Of a stretch of 64,000 bases of DNA, positions 1 through 10,717 are shown piece after piece. The notes under the pieces are model-generated. The model saw nothing but the letters and a program-made list of their open reading frames with translations, made no database searches and had not been told where the DNA came from. Position 1 is the first letter of the stretch, and the number at the start of each line of letters is the position of its first letter. The DNA lies in the NCBI GenBank assembly GCA_012656075.1, contig JAAKBF010000018.1, forward strand, positions 372,001-436,000, in the 5' to 3' direction. This DNA comes from Phytophthora hibernalis (Eukaryota > Oomycota > Peronosporomycetes > Peronosporales > Peronosporaceae). The position numbers and the translations under genes were made by a program.

Positions 1-230
1 AGTTCTTCTCAAAAAGAATCAAGATTGCCAAGCATTGGTGGAGCAGCTGGACCAGCATCTCGCCGCCCTTTCCCTCTAGCTGCACTACTGCACTGACATG
101 AGCAACTTCAACTTAACCCATACAAAAACCAAGTCTCTTAAATTGATGTGTCAGTTAAGTATCGTTATGTCTGCCACACAAATCCCAGTGATCACCATCC
201 ACATCAGCTTTGATCTTGTGGCACCGGAAC

Positions 231-1101
231 ATGGCGAAAATGACCCAAGTTTGCGCGGCGCTAGCGCTGGCTACGGCAATGCTGGCGACCTCTACCATGG
301 CTGAGAAGAAAGCGGACGACGAGCTGGTTCTGGGACTGTTTACTCCCCAATGCTTCACGGCCTTCGCGACGCAGCACGACTTCACCAACGTGGCGTGTAT
401 CAAGGCCGTGGTGAGCAAAGCTCTGAGCTACGCCATCATCACGGGCAGTTTAATCCTCAAACTGCCTCAGATCCTTAAGATTCTGGGTGCTAAGGACGTC
501 ACGGGTTTAACACCCAGTGCCTTCTACATGGAGGCGGTGCTCTACCTCTCCAGTACCATCTACAACCTGTTAAGGGGTTATCCGCTCACTACGTGGGGTG
601 AAAACCTGGTGATTCTGGCTCAGAACATGCTGCTGGTGCTGCTACTTTGGGCTTTTTACACGCCCAAGATCCCAGTGTCCACTCGGTTCGGACTTGTGGT
701 GGTGTTCGCTGCTATGGCGGCAGGGATGCTCTCCATCCCGGACGAGTACCAGTGGCTGTTGGCGTCTGCAGGTATCCCTGTGAGCATCGTGGCTCGGATC
801 CCACAGGTAACTATTGGTGTTTGTTCATTCATGATGTTAGGAGCTGATGGTTGTGCTGTAGATTCTGTCCAACTTCAAGCAGGGCCACACGGGTCAGTTG
901 GCGCTGATCACGCTGGTGCTCAACTTGGCCGGCTCGGTGGCGAGGCTGTTCACGACCATGCAGGAGACGGGCGACCCGGTGCAAGTGGCTGGCTTCGGTG
1001 TAGCTATCCTGCTCAACGGCACGCTGGTGTTGCAGGTGCTGCTGTTCTGGGGCGCGACGAACAAGGCCCTCGCCCAGGCGTCCAAGAAGAAGGCTCAGTA
1101 A
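231..1101 (+). CDS. MPDU1: MPDU1-like PQ-loop membrane protein (two exons)
   Basis: Exons 231..806 and 862..1101 are joined by a 55-nt GT..AG phase-0 intron, giving about 271 aa. The start is the first ATG, at 231, followed by a hydrophobic leader. Two PQ-loop signatures are visible: 'LKLPQILK' near residue 80 and 'ARIPQIL' across the splice junction. There are about six further hydrophobic segments and a lysine-rich C-terminus (KKKAQ). The family (mannose-P-dolichol utilization defect 1) is an ER membrane protein needed to use dolichol-linked mannose and glucose in glycan assembly. Without splicing the frame runs into unrelated sequence, which supports the intron. The gene converges on the YL1 gene with only 21 nt between stop codons. 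Assignment by recalled family resemblance; fairly sure. Confidence 0.85.
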
Positions 1102-1122
1102 GAAAGGGGTTGTCGCTATAGC

Positions 1123-2146
1123 TCATGCTGCCGCTTTCGTGGCTGTCGGTGTGCTATTCGGAAACAAGCCGCCGTGTTGCTGGCCATCCTTCTCTTCAAT
1201 GTCCTGCACGCTTTCATTGTCTTCGCGTTCCTCTTTCTCCTTCTTCAGCCGGTTGATCTTCTGCTGTTGCGAGCTGATCCTCTTCTTCGGCTTGGGCTGG
1301 TTGAAAATCGACGGGAAGTCGAGCGTATTCAAAAACGTGATCGTTTTCGGAGCTCCAAGCTTGCTATAATACCGCACCATACTCCCTGTGAACGGCGCTT
1401 TGGGCGCACTGCTCTCAGCTTTCTTCTCCTCTTCCAGCTGCTCCAGTCTCTGCAGCGACTGCGTGTTCTCCACCTCTGTCCTCACCGCTTCAGCCAAAAG
1501 TTGCGCCTGCGTCAACCGATTGCCCGTCTTCACCACCGTCGGCTTCATGTGTTTCGCAGCCAATTTAGCCGCTTCATGGGACGCACGTCGCCTCATCTCC
1601 GACGACTCGGAGGACTTCCTGGCTGTCGAAGACCTCACCGTAGGCGCCACGTACTCAAAAACTGGCAGTGCAAATGCCGCAGCAATTGCTGGAGATTGTT
1701 GCACTGCTGCAACAGCCTTCCGTTTAGCAGGTCGAGGTTGAATGGGCTCTTTGTATCGTCCAGAACTTGTAGCTGAGCGTTTACGCCTCGTAGGCTCCTC
1801 GTCTTCGTCTACGTCGTGCACCTCGTCATCTGGAGCTTCTTCCAGGTCGAAATCCGAGTCTACAACGTCCTCCTCCTCTGTAAAAGCAATAAAACCCATT
1901 GAATTAGATGAAAAACCCAGAATTTAGACGTTATTAGGAGTTGAGACCTGCTTCGGTCGAGTAGTCGTCGTCTTCTCCGTCCTCCTGCCAAGCGGATTGA
2001 CCCCAGAACGACGCGTCCGCTTCAGCTTCTTCGCCGATAAGTTTCGTGATGCGCGTGCCGCGAGAACTCCGAGCTGGGAGCACTTTACGCGTCTCTACGT
2101 CGCTGTGAGGACTCGGACTGCGACGTCGAGAACGTCGTGATGGCAT
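1123..2146 (-). CDS. VPS72: YL1/VPS72-like nuclear protein (SWR1-type chromatin remodelling)
   Basis: Exons complement(1948..2146) and complement(1123..1877) flank a 70-nt intron and give about 317 aa. The N-terminus has a basic RS-like stretch, then 'RGTRITKLIGEEAEADASFW', then an acidic block including 'EEEDVVDSDFDLEE' that spans the splice site. This order is the hallmark of the YL1 histone-chaperone domain, which handles H2A.Z-H2B in SWR1/SRCAP complexes. A basic segment 'TRRKRSATSSGRYKEP' follows, then a coiled-coil-like region rich in Gln, Glu and Leu. I do not see the usual C-terminal YL1-C motif, so the tail may be divergent. ATG at 2146 is the first Met after the upstream tandem repeat. 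Confidence 0.8.
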
Positions 2147-2187
2147 TTTGGTCAGAACAATGTAAAGTGTGTACGAAACACCAATAT

Positions 2188-2282
2188 GGGTTTTATTAGA
2201 TTTGGGATCCACCCAAATATTATTGGTTGATTGGGTTTTATTTGAGGATCCACCCAAATAATATTGGTTGATTGGGTTCTAT
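2188..2282. repeat. Tandem repeat upstream of the YL1 gene
   Basis: Two near-identical units of about 41-45 bp (2188..2231 and 2233..2272) begin GGGTTTTATT, contain GGATCCACCCAAAT and end TATTGGTTGATT. A partial third unit starts at 2273. They lie 42-136 nt upstream of the YL1 start codon, so they fall in its promoter or 5'UTR. Each unit contains a CCAAT box in inverse orientation (ATTGG). Confidence 0.8.
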
Positions 2283-3427
2283 TATCTGAGTCTAGAACTT
2301 CGATGTGGCTCCACTGTGATGGAACTTCGACATGTGAGCTCTGTGCCCTTCGGCAATGGGTTGCACGTGCAACGGCTATTGCTCCATACCAGGTTTCGGA
2401 TTGACCACCACGGAGTCAAATTTGTCTCGTGAACTGCAGTGGGCGATGTCGGTATTGACTCTCGGTTGTGAAGTTTCTTCTTTCTTGTTCAACATCACTG
2501 ACGAAAGTTGAATCGACCAGAGAGCGAAAGCCTCGAGCCGTGAGACCGACCCCATTGCCGAAACGAAACAAGTCGGTGGCCGATGCCCCGTTACCAGTTG
2601 GTCCACCCAGTACGGCGGTATGGTATGAATTGCACTACTTTGCAGCTTTTGCACTTTCCTTCTCAGCTGCAGCGTTTGTTTCGCTGCCACGAACTAGCCA
2701 CCGAGTCAAGTGGACATTCCATTGACGGCTTCTCCTCCACGACTCGCCAAGCCGCGTCTGGACCGAAATTCGGTCTTGACAGCAATTTCCAGGGGGCTCT
2801 GGACACTTCTCGCCTGCAAAAGCCATCGGTCGCAAAAAGGGACTTTACACAACAACAACTGACTTGTTGCACTTGTGCACCGAATTCGGGCTCCTCGTCC
2901 CACTTTACAACCTGTGACAATCTATAATCCAGCACCTCCTTCGCAAACATTGATTATTGGTAAACCCAACTTATCAAATATGAAAGTCACGTTTGCACTG
3001 TTTAGTATCCACTTACATACCACCACGCTAACGTAATTATCATGTTCTACGATAGTGTACTTTTAGCGCGTCAACTTCAGGCCCTTCGAGCTGACGACCG
3101 GCGGGATGGCGCCAGAGGGGGTAGATGTAGTCAACCACGAGACCCACCAAAGGAGGTCTCCGCAAAACTTTGCACTTGCCAAAACTCTTTTGCACTGCAA
3201 ACCCGTTTTGCAGTACACTTCGCCAGTACTTTTGGAGCTTTCCAATCGACCAGCTGCCTGAACCGAGCGGCTCGGACTCGTCGGTGGGTGCAGTTAGTGC
3301 AAAGTTGGAAGAAAAGACAGCGCCAAAAAGGACTAAGGCCTGGTTGACAATCAGTTGGGATTTTTGCAGCCCGAGGTCAATGGACCGACGTCGCCGAACT
3401 CGCAGGAGGCAGGACTCGGCACGCAGG
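2283..3427. other. Intergenic, no gene recognised
   Basis: Several short overlapping open frames exist on both strands, but none has a recognisable domain, consistent codon bias or partner exons. The stretch separates the divergent YL1 and first receptor-kinase genes and presumably holds both promoters. Confidence 0.5.
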
Positions 3428-5812
3428 ATGCGGCCTGCAGGACCGGTCGTGGCGGTCCTGTTTTTAATTCAGGGATTCGGTCACGTCGCAGGATGCCAAC
3501 TCGCGAAATCCACATTATCCACGTCCTGCGAAAATGTTTGCGCGCAATTTGCACCCTGTGTTGCATACGATGCAAATGGCTGTCCGTCGGGAGATTCGTG
3601 CACCACAACCGACCAATGCGCAATTCAGTGTTTTGCGCAAATTCTGGACGACACCGAAACTTTCACCTTTTTGGTGAAATTTGACGCTACAGTGTCCAAT
3701 ATCAGCGTAATCGAGCTCGAACCGACCGTCACTTCGTTGTAAGTGGTGAAATTTGCATGTTTTTTGTTTTTTCGAAGTGATAAACTAATATTTTGTGAAA
3801 TGTGACAGTTATTTAGTAGGAGGGACGAGTGCAAATTTCTCCAAGGGCAAGGTTGCTAAGGTGACTTTTGGTCCCGATGTCATCTCCACACAGACAAATG
3901 TCACGAATGTGGCGCTAAAAAATTTGGATTTGTCGACTCCAGCTACACTGCAACAACTACCTGTAGTGCTACCGTTGACTCTGCAAAATTTGAGTCTCGC
4001 AAATACTCTGCTGTCCTCATTCCCAACACTTGTGGCCAACTTTACCAGTCTTCAGAACCTGTAAGTTTTCATCTTTAGGTGGTTGGATCTGCTGGATGTT
4101 GACTAATTTTTGAGTTTTTTTGTGTAATTCAGTGACCTGAACTACAACTATATCACCGAAATTGCTGCCACTGCAGCTCTCAACTCGCTTGTGCACTTGT
4201 AAGTTTTGCTTTTATTTTTTATATTTATTTGACTTATGCTGACTGGTGCCTTGCTGAATATCTGTAGGAGCTTTCAAAGTAACGAGCTCAACGCATTCCG
4301 AGCTGTGTTTCCGAACCTTGCGACGCTGGACCTGACTGCCAACAACTTCTCAGATATCCCAGCGAGCATCTATATTCACGACAGCTTGACAGAGCTGCGT
4401 ATGAAGGGTAACCCCTTGACTTCTCCTTGGTTCACACAGGACGAGGCGGATTTTTTATCGGCGTTGTCGACTTTTGATCTCGAGAACTCGGACTTCACGA
4501 AAGCAGTTGACAGTTGCAGCAACTCGAATCAGCGCAAGCTGCACGCGTTAACAGTGTGCATTTCGGACAACGCCAACGATGACGAGACCGACAGCAGTGA
4601 TGCTAGTTCTTCCTCACACTCCGGCGTGTTTGTCATCGTTGGGGCTATCGTCGGGGACTGCTGGTACTTGGTGGCATAGTGTTCGCTGGAATATGGTTGT
4701 ACAGACAACGATCGAGAAGGACAAACAACCGCTCCAAGCTAGTCCGCGAGTCTTACTTTGGTGGACTGTCACCACCGCTCGCTCGAACTCCTGTCGATAA
4801 GGGTTACCGGGGCGGCCGACGTACGCCTGTGAGCGGAGGTCCGCGATTTTGTAGTGACTACGAGGAGGACAGCAATTATTCACCGCGTATTTCGACGCGC
4901 AGCACCCACAGTAACCAAAGCACGGGTGCGTATTCGCTATGGAACGACGAGGAACTGCTGTCACTGCAGGTGAAATACGAAGAAATTGAAGACATTGGCA
5001 CCATCGGCAGCGGAGCCTTCGGTATTATCTGGTTAGTCAAGTATCGTGGGTCTCAGCTTCTGGCTTCGAAGCGACTTCGATCCGATCAAGTGACGAAGCA
5101 GCGCACGCAGGCTTTCGTCGAGGAAATCAAAATGGTGGCTCCGTTTGATCACCCCAACGTTGTACGGCTGATCGGTTGCGCATGGACAATTGAGAGCGAC
5201 CTGCAGGCACTGTTCGAGTACATGGAGAACGGAGATTTGCGTGATTACTTGGTGGACCCGAACTCTCCTCGTCACTGGAGTCAAGAGTTGTTGCAGTTGG
5301 CTGTGGACGTCATCGAAGCACTCGTATACGTGCACTCATTTACACCTCCACTGGTGCACCGCGACCTGAAGTCGCGCAATGTGCTTCTATCGGGCGACAT
5401 GCAGGCCAAGGTGACGGATTTCGGTGCTTCGCGCTACAAGTCAGTGGACGAAACAATGACTGCTGCGGTGGGCACGGGTCGCTGGTTAGCACCTGAAGTC
5501 ATTTCGGGTAGCAGCACGTATGATCAGTCCGTGGACGTGTTTTCTTTCGGAGTTGTGCTGTCCGAGATGGATACGCACACGATCCCGTACGACGATGTGC
5601 GTGGAGCAAACGGCAATCGCCTGAACGATATTGCCATTCTACAGCTTGTGGCTACTGGGCAGCTTCGTCCTAGATTTGGTGCAAGTTGTCCACCAGAACT
5701 TCGTATGCTCGCTGAACGTTGCCTTGCACAAGATCCTGTCGATCGCCCACCGGCCCATGTTGTGGCGTACGAACTGCGTGTTATTCAGCGTTCACACTAC
5801 ACATTGCTCTAG
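3428..5812 (+). CDS. LRR receptor-like kinase 1 (TKL type), one frame break
   Basis: Exons 3428..3738, 3809..4060, 4133..4198 and 4268..5812 give about 724 aa. A signal peptide (MRPAGPVVAVLFLIQGFGHV) leads into a Cys-rich N-terminal domain with motifs 'CENVCAQFAPCVAY' and 'CAIQCFAQ', then several LRRs. A transmembrane segment lies near residues 328-350, then a basic stop-transfer and a Ser-rich juxtamembrane linker. The kinase domain is roughly 445-715: GSGAFG loop, Lys in 'LLASKRL', 'HRDLKSRNVLL', 'DFGAS', 'APEV'. All key catalytic residues are present, so it is predicted active. All exon junctions are phase 2. The transmembrane segment is interrupted by one missing base in the G run at 4653..4656; the frame is otherwise clean. 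It likely senses an extracellular ligand; the ligand is unknown. Confidence 0.85.
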
Positions 5813-6117
5813 GCGAGCTGTGTTAGTACATTCTTGAGGGTTTGTCGCCAACGCAGTCGAAAGCAGACCCATTTCGTTCCGTGTTAGTTTAGTTTCATGG
5901 CGACCGAGTAAATACCTTGGGAGAACGACGACAGTCGTAGAGAAAATCATTATCCTAAGTATCAATATCATCAAAACACATGAAGTAGAAGCCCTATCCA
6001 TAAGAAGTTGGTCGATGCTGCGCACTGAAAGCAATCCAGCACGAAGCCAGCTTCGAGCCTAAAATTTTGAAGCAGAATAGACTGTCCGTGGGGACAGCCC
6101 AGGGTGAGTCAAAAGCT
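5813..6117. other. Shared 3' region of two convergent receptor kinases
   Basis: 305 nt between the stop codons of receptor kinases 1 and 2. Nothing coding is recognised; it must hold both 3'UTRs and terminators. Confidence 0.5.
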
Positions 6118-8558
6118 TTATGGTTGCGCGAACCTGTCCGACTTCTGCAGTGTACGAATCGCAAAAGCGACTTCGACTGCTGTGGGTCGCTGTTTACGGT
6201 CGTAGGCCATGCAGCGTCTCGCCAGTTCAAGAAGTTCCGGAGGACACTGCGGTCCGAACGTTGGCAATATCTTGCCTGAAGCCACAAGCTGCAAAATCGC
6301 AACATCGGCGAGTGGATTTCCTCCTGCTCCACGAGCGTCTTCGTACGGGAGCATGTGTGTATCCAATTCCGAGAGCACAACACCCAGCGCGAAGATATCG
6401 CAGGTCTCATCGTAGTCCCTGTTTCCAGCAATCACTTCCGGTGCAAGCCAACGACCTGTGCCAACGCCACTGGTCATAGTGTTGTCTGCAGAACGCAGAC
6501 GCGCAACTCCAAAGTCACTCAAATGACCGCGAACATCTTCGGACAGCAAAACGTTGCGAGATTTGAGGTCGCGGTGCACAATTGGCGGCGTGAACGAGTG
6601 CACATACACCAAAGCTTCCGTGATGTCGGCTGCGAGTTGCATTTTTCGGCATTCCAGCTCTTTGGGCCCGACTTCGACTTCTCGAGGTAGGTTCGTAGAT
6701 CTCCCCTGGTCATGTACTCGAAAATGGCTTGTAGATCACTTTCAATCGTCCAGGCAACGCCAAGTAATTGAACAATGCGTGGATGATCCAACGTGGCGCA
6801 CAGTTTGATCTCAGCGACGAAAGCTTGGGTATTCTCGAAAGTAGCCTCGCCCTTTTTGAGGCGCTTGCAAGCAACGAGTTTGTTCTGTCGGTACTTTGCC
6901 AGATAAACGACGCCGAAAGCTCCAGTGCCGAGTTTGCGCACGTCATGAATATCGTCAGGGTTTACCTGTAGAGATAGCATCTCCTGATCGTTCCAAAGTG
7001 AAGCGCCAGCACGCGCAGATTGATTTGACGGGTCCGAAAACCCCGTGGCAGTCCCAAAGCCTTTTCCTCTTGCTTTGCGACGTCGGTAGCAGAAGAATGC
7101 TACCCCTAGCGCTATAGCAACCACAACCGCGCCAACAACACCGCCCACAACGGCTGCAACGTTGCTGCTTTTGATTCCCTCGGCACTAGAGGACGAACTT
7201 CCAGCATCGCCAGTACTAGTACAGACTGCGACATCACTGATCTTGGTCTGTGCGGATTCCGAGCATGAAGACACGTCACCAAAAGTATCGATGGTGAAGG
7301 TTTCCAGGCTTTGCAGGAATGTGACTTGGTCCGTCGTCAGCGACACACCAGTGAAAGAGTTACCGCTGAGGTTGAGGATCTTCAGCTTGGGCATGTCAAA
7401 AATGTTCGACGGTACCTCGGTCAAAGTATTGCCCGATAGGTCTCTAAATGACAAGGCAAAGACATTATGTGGTTAGTACGATCTCCTAAACAGTCAATAA
7501 CAATGGAAACAGTCGTACAGTTTGGTCATGTTGGGGAAGTCACCGCTACAAGCAGTCAAGGCGTTCGTGGACAGATTCAGCGTCTCCATCGTGTCATGCG
7601 AAAACTTCACCGGGTAGTCCTTGAAGTAGTTCAAAGAGAAGTCCCTGTCCAAATACACAAACATCAGCTCACCTCCAGTCACAACCTTTTCAAAACCAAC
7701 AGCTTCTTCACTTACACGTGCACGACGGACGTCATAAACTCCAAATCTGCAGGATACGTGCTCAACAAGCAGTTGGACAAGCGAAAGCTCTCAACATTCG
7801 TCGTAGGAAACGTCGATTGCGGTGGATCCGCGTCAAACCCAAGATTCACCATAGTACTGCACCAAAACAACCACCTTTAGTCACTTGAATCTCAAAAACA
7901 TTTCCTCAACGTACATGTTTTTTAGTTGCGTGTTTTTCGACAGGAACTCGGTGCTGAGCTTCAATTGAGACACCTTCCCTCTCACTCCCCACACACTCGT
8001 TCCTCCTACAAACATCCTAAAAAACACAAAAACACAAAACCTCAGAATCGGCTTCTTGTCGAGTAAAACCTCACCAACCACGTACGCTGACGTTGTAGTC
8101 TCCAGAAACTCAAGTGGCTCCACATTTTCGAACACCAAATTGGATTCACTTGGGTACAACTGCGTCTGATCCCCTTTCGTCTCCAATTGGTTGTCGACGG
8201 TACTGGCTTGCGAACTCGTCCAATTGGCCTCCCATTTACTCTGCTGACTGCCGTAAGGGATGAAAAACACGTACTCGGTGAAGGCCACCGACCCTTGGGC
8301 TGCAAAGTCGTTCGGTCCATTGGTAAAACACTGGAAATTGCAGGAATCGCCACTGGAACCGCTGGAACTACTGGAATTTGCGTTATTGACACACGTCCCG
8401 AACGTCGTGGCGTTGCACGAATCCCCTGCGGCGTACGCGATACAAGGACGACCTTCAAAGCACTGCAAACTGCAGTCTGATGTCAATGCAGTCGAGTCAC
8501 GACTGCAAGCCGCGTCGGTCATTGACAACAGCAACGAGGGCAGCAGGAGTGCGCGCAT
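6118..8558 (-). CDS. LRR receptor-like kinase 2 (TKL type), one frame break
   Basis: Exons complement(8086..8558), (7915..8016), (7716..7856), (7519..7644) and (6118..7443) give about 722 aa. It has a signal peptide (MRALLLPSLLLSMTDAA) and a Cys-rich domain ('CSLQCFEGRPCIAYAAGD', 'CNFQCFTNGPNDFAA'). LRRs follow ('DLSGNTLTEVPSNIF'), then a transmembrane segment ('VVGAVVVAIALGVAFFCY') with a basic stop-transfer. The kinase shows GTGAFGVVY, Lys in 'LVACKRLKK', 'HRDLKSRNVLL', 'DFGVA' and 'APEV', so it is predicted active. All introns are phase 2. The kinase is broken between 'SWNAEK' and 'MQLAADI' by one missing base in the T5 run (plus strand) at 6642..6646. It is a close relative of the copies at 3428 (+), 17650 (+) and 49058 (+). 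Confidence 0.85.
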
Positions 8559-10717
8559 TCGTAAAGGGGTCGATGGGGTTGAGGATAGTTTTCTTCTGAA
8601 CTGACTGGTCGGAGGTGTCGAACTTCGAGAAAGGGTTCAACTGTAGACTGATTTGTCAAACGAGGGAGAGCAACTGTAGGCGATATGCAGTGGTACTTGA
8701 TTAGTGTTAGTCTTGAGTGGCAAGGTGAAGTTTTGGTCTAACTGCTGCATTCGTGTGCGAAGATCGAGTCAAAAATCCATGCAACCTTAACGGTGGACGT
8801 GCCCGATACACGATATCCTGTAGTGAATAGCGCCCAGTAGGGCGATGTTTGTAGTAGCGCGTCGACCGTCATTTTTGACTCCTGCTGCGCCAACAAGTTC
8901 TGTAGTTTGCATGGACTTTCACCTTCATTAGCCAAAGCCAGCTGAGAAGGTAGCCTCGCTATTTATCACTGCATCTTCCGATAGCGGATGTAGATCTAAA
9001 CAAAGAAAACTTCTTGTGCATCGATAAGATTCCAGGCTCGGTCTGTCCCAATTTACTACTGGTACTGCACACCAACAACACCACAGACCCACATCTCAAC
9101 GCGCGGCCTGCTAGTGAAAGTCTTGGTCAACGTCGCTAGCAAAACAAATGAAAACGCCAACGTCGTAACAAAGCACCAAACATTTCACCACGAATCTGGG
9201 AATATTACATGTATACCAGCAGAAGTGAGAATCCAGACTATCGACACTTCCCAGACGCGACAAGAGCTCATAGCTCTTCTTACGCAAAGCTCTTCTTATT
9301 ACTGTTCTCATAACGTTAGCTCTTCCTTTGCCGTTGTCAACAGACCACTTCAACGTACACAATCCGGTGTTACATGGCTACTTTTGACATGGCTACCTTT
9401 CGGTGGTCAACGCGAAAATTGTTCCCGCCAGCCAATCCGGGCGGCGTTTCATCCTAATATTTCGTTCCCGCCACCAATCGGCGTCAAGATACTAAAACGT
9501 TATCGTAGCGGAGCCCGCCATCGCTACCATCTCCACCCGTGCACATCGCCGTTGAACTGCACCCTCCGACTCAGTTCGAGAGAGCAGGTGAGTTGCTCCA
9601 GCAGCTGGTAACCAGCCACCCACCCGGCCTTGAGAAAAGCTGGAGCCGGACGTCAATGCCCGCGTCACGTTGGCATCAAAGGCTGGTGGCCAAGATGACA
9701 GCCACGGCAAATCGCCCACGCTCCTGTAAACGGACGTGATTGACCGTAACGACCCAGAAATTTCGCGGTTCCGCTGGGTTTCCGTCGGGCTTCGTCGGTC
9801 TCTCGCTTGCTGGGTTTGAGACTCGAAACTGTGCGAATAAGTCATGCTCTCTGTTGGCGAGACCCCTGTCGTCGTCGATAATGCAGCTGCATTATCGCCC
9901 GTGGAAGCCTCCGTTTCGCACGCCACGACATTTGACCCAGCCTTCCTGGCTCCAAATCAGCTCTAAAGCCGCGGTTTTCCGATCTCCGCCGCAGCCAGCT
10001 GAGCGGAGCTCGCACTTTACCTACCGCGCAGTCACGTACCGCTTCCAAACGAAGCTGCAGTGGGACACCACCATCGTTGCTTATCTAACATTACTTTGCT
10101 CTGGAAGCTCCCAAATGGGAGACCAATACATGTACAGTATCCATAAATCCTTATCTTAAATGGATCGCAAGTGACCCGTGACTCATGCCATTTCGCATGG
10201 TGGAAGCGGACTCTCCTGCTTCTACGAGTTACTCACGGCGAAGACACGTATAATAAATGAGCGCCCTCGGTCATCGTCGCGGATTTCAGCCTAAAGTCTC
10301 AACTTGGCTTGTGCACTCAACTTGACGGAATGTCTGTCCCATTTTTCTTATCGCATGAACTGCCGACGCACCGGCAACAACCGTCTTATTATACTAGACC
10401 AACCACCCAACGCCTTCTTCATGCGAAGCTACACAAGCAGCGGCCAAACCCAACGCCCTTTACATCCTGTTGGCTTCTATCGTCGAATTTCTATGGCTTT
10501 CTAGGCGCAGCTGAAGTGAGGTCAACGCTTTCTACGGCCGGCCGTTGGCAGCTGGGCGTTATCTCGGTTCTTTTCCTCGCTTTTTCGGGCCCCAGAGCCC
10601 CGTCTCCGCCTTGCGGGCACTCACTGCTGTCACTTTCCAATCGGCCGGCGACCAAGCAGGTGCCGCATTGAGTGAAAGAAGCGCCTCATAGCTACCTTCC
10701 GTCGTAGAACTTCCAAG
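8559..10717. other. Long intergenic stretch, no gene recognised
   Basis: 2.2 kb between the divergent receptor kinase 2 and the KIX/LRR gene. The longest open frame (complement 9492..9926, 144 codons) is low in recognisable structure and rich in Ser, Thr and Arg; I do not call it a gene. I see no retroelement coding motifs, tRNA or clear tandem repeat. Confidence 0.4.

Noticed and set aside
2300..3040. Short frames between YL1 and receptor kinase 1 as a possible small gene
   Set aside because: None exceeds about 115 codons, none has a motif, and both strands are equally open.
9492..9926. 144-codon minus-strand frame in the 8.6-10.7 kb spacer
   Set aside because: Ser/Thr/Arg-rich with no motif, no splice partners and competing open frames on the other strand.
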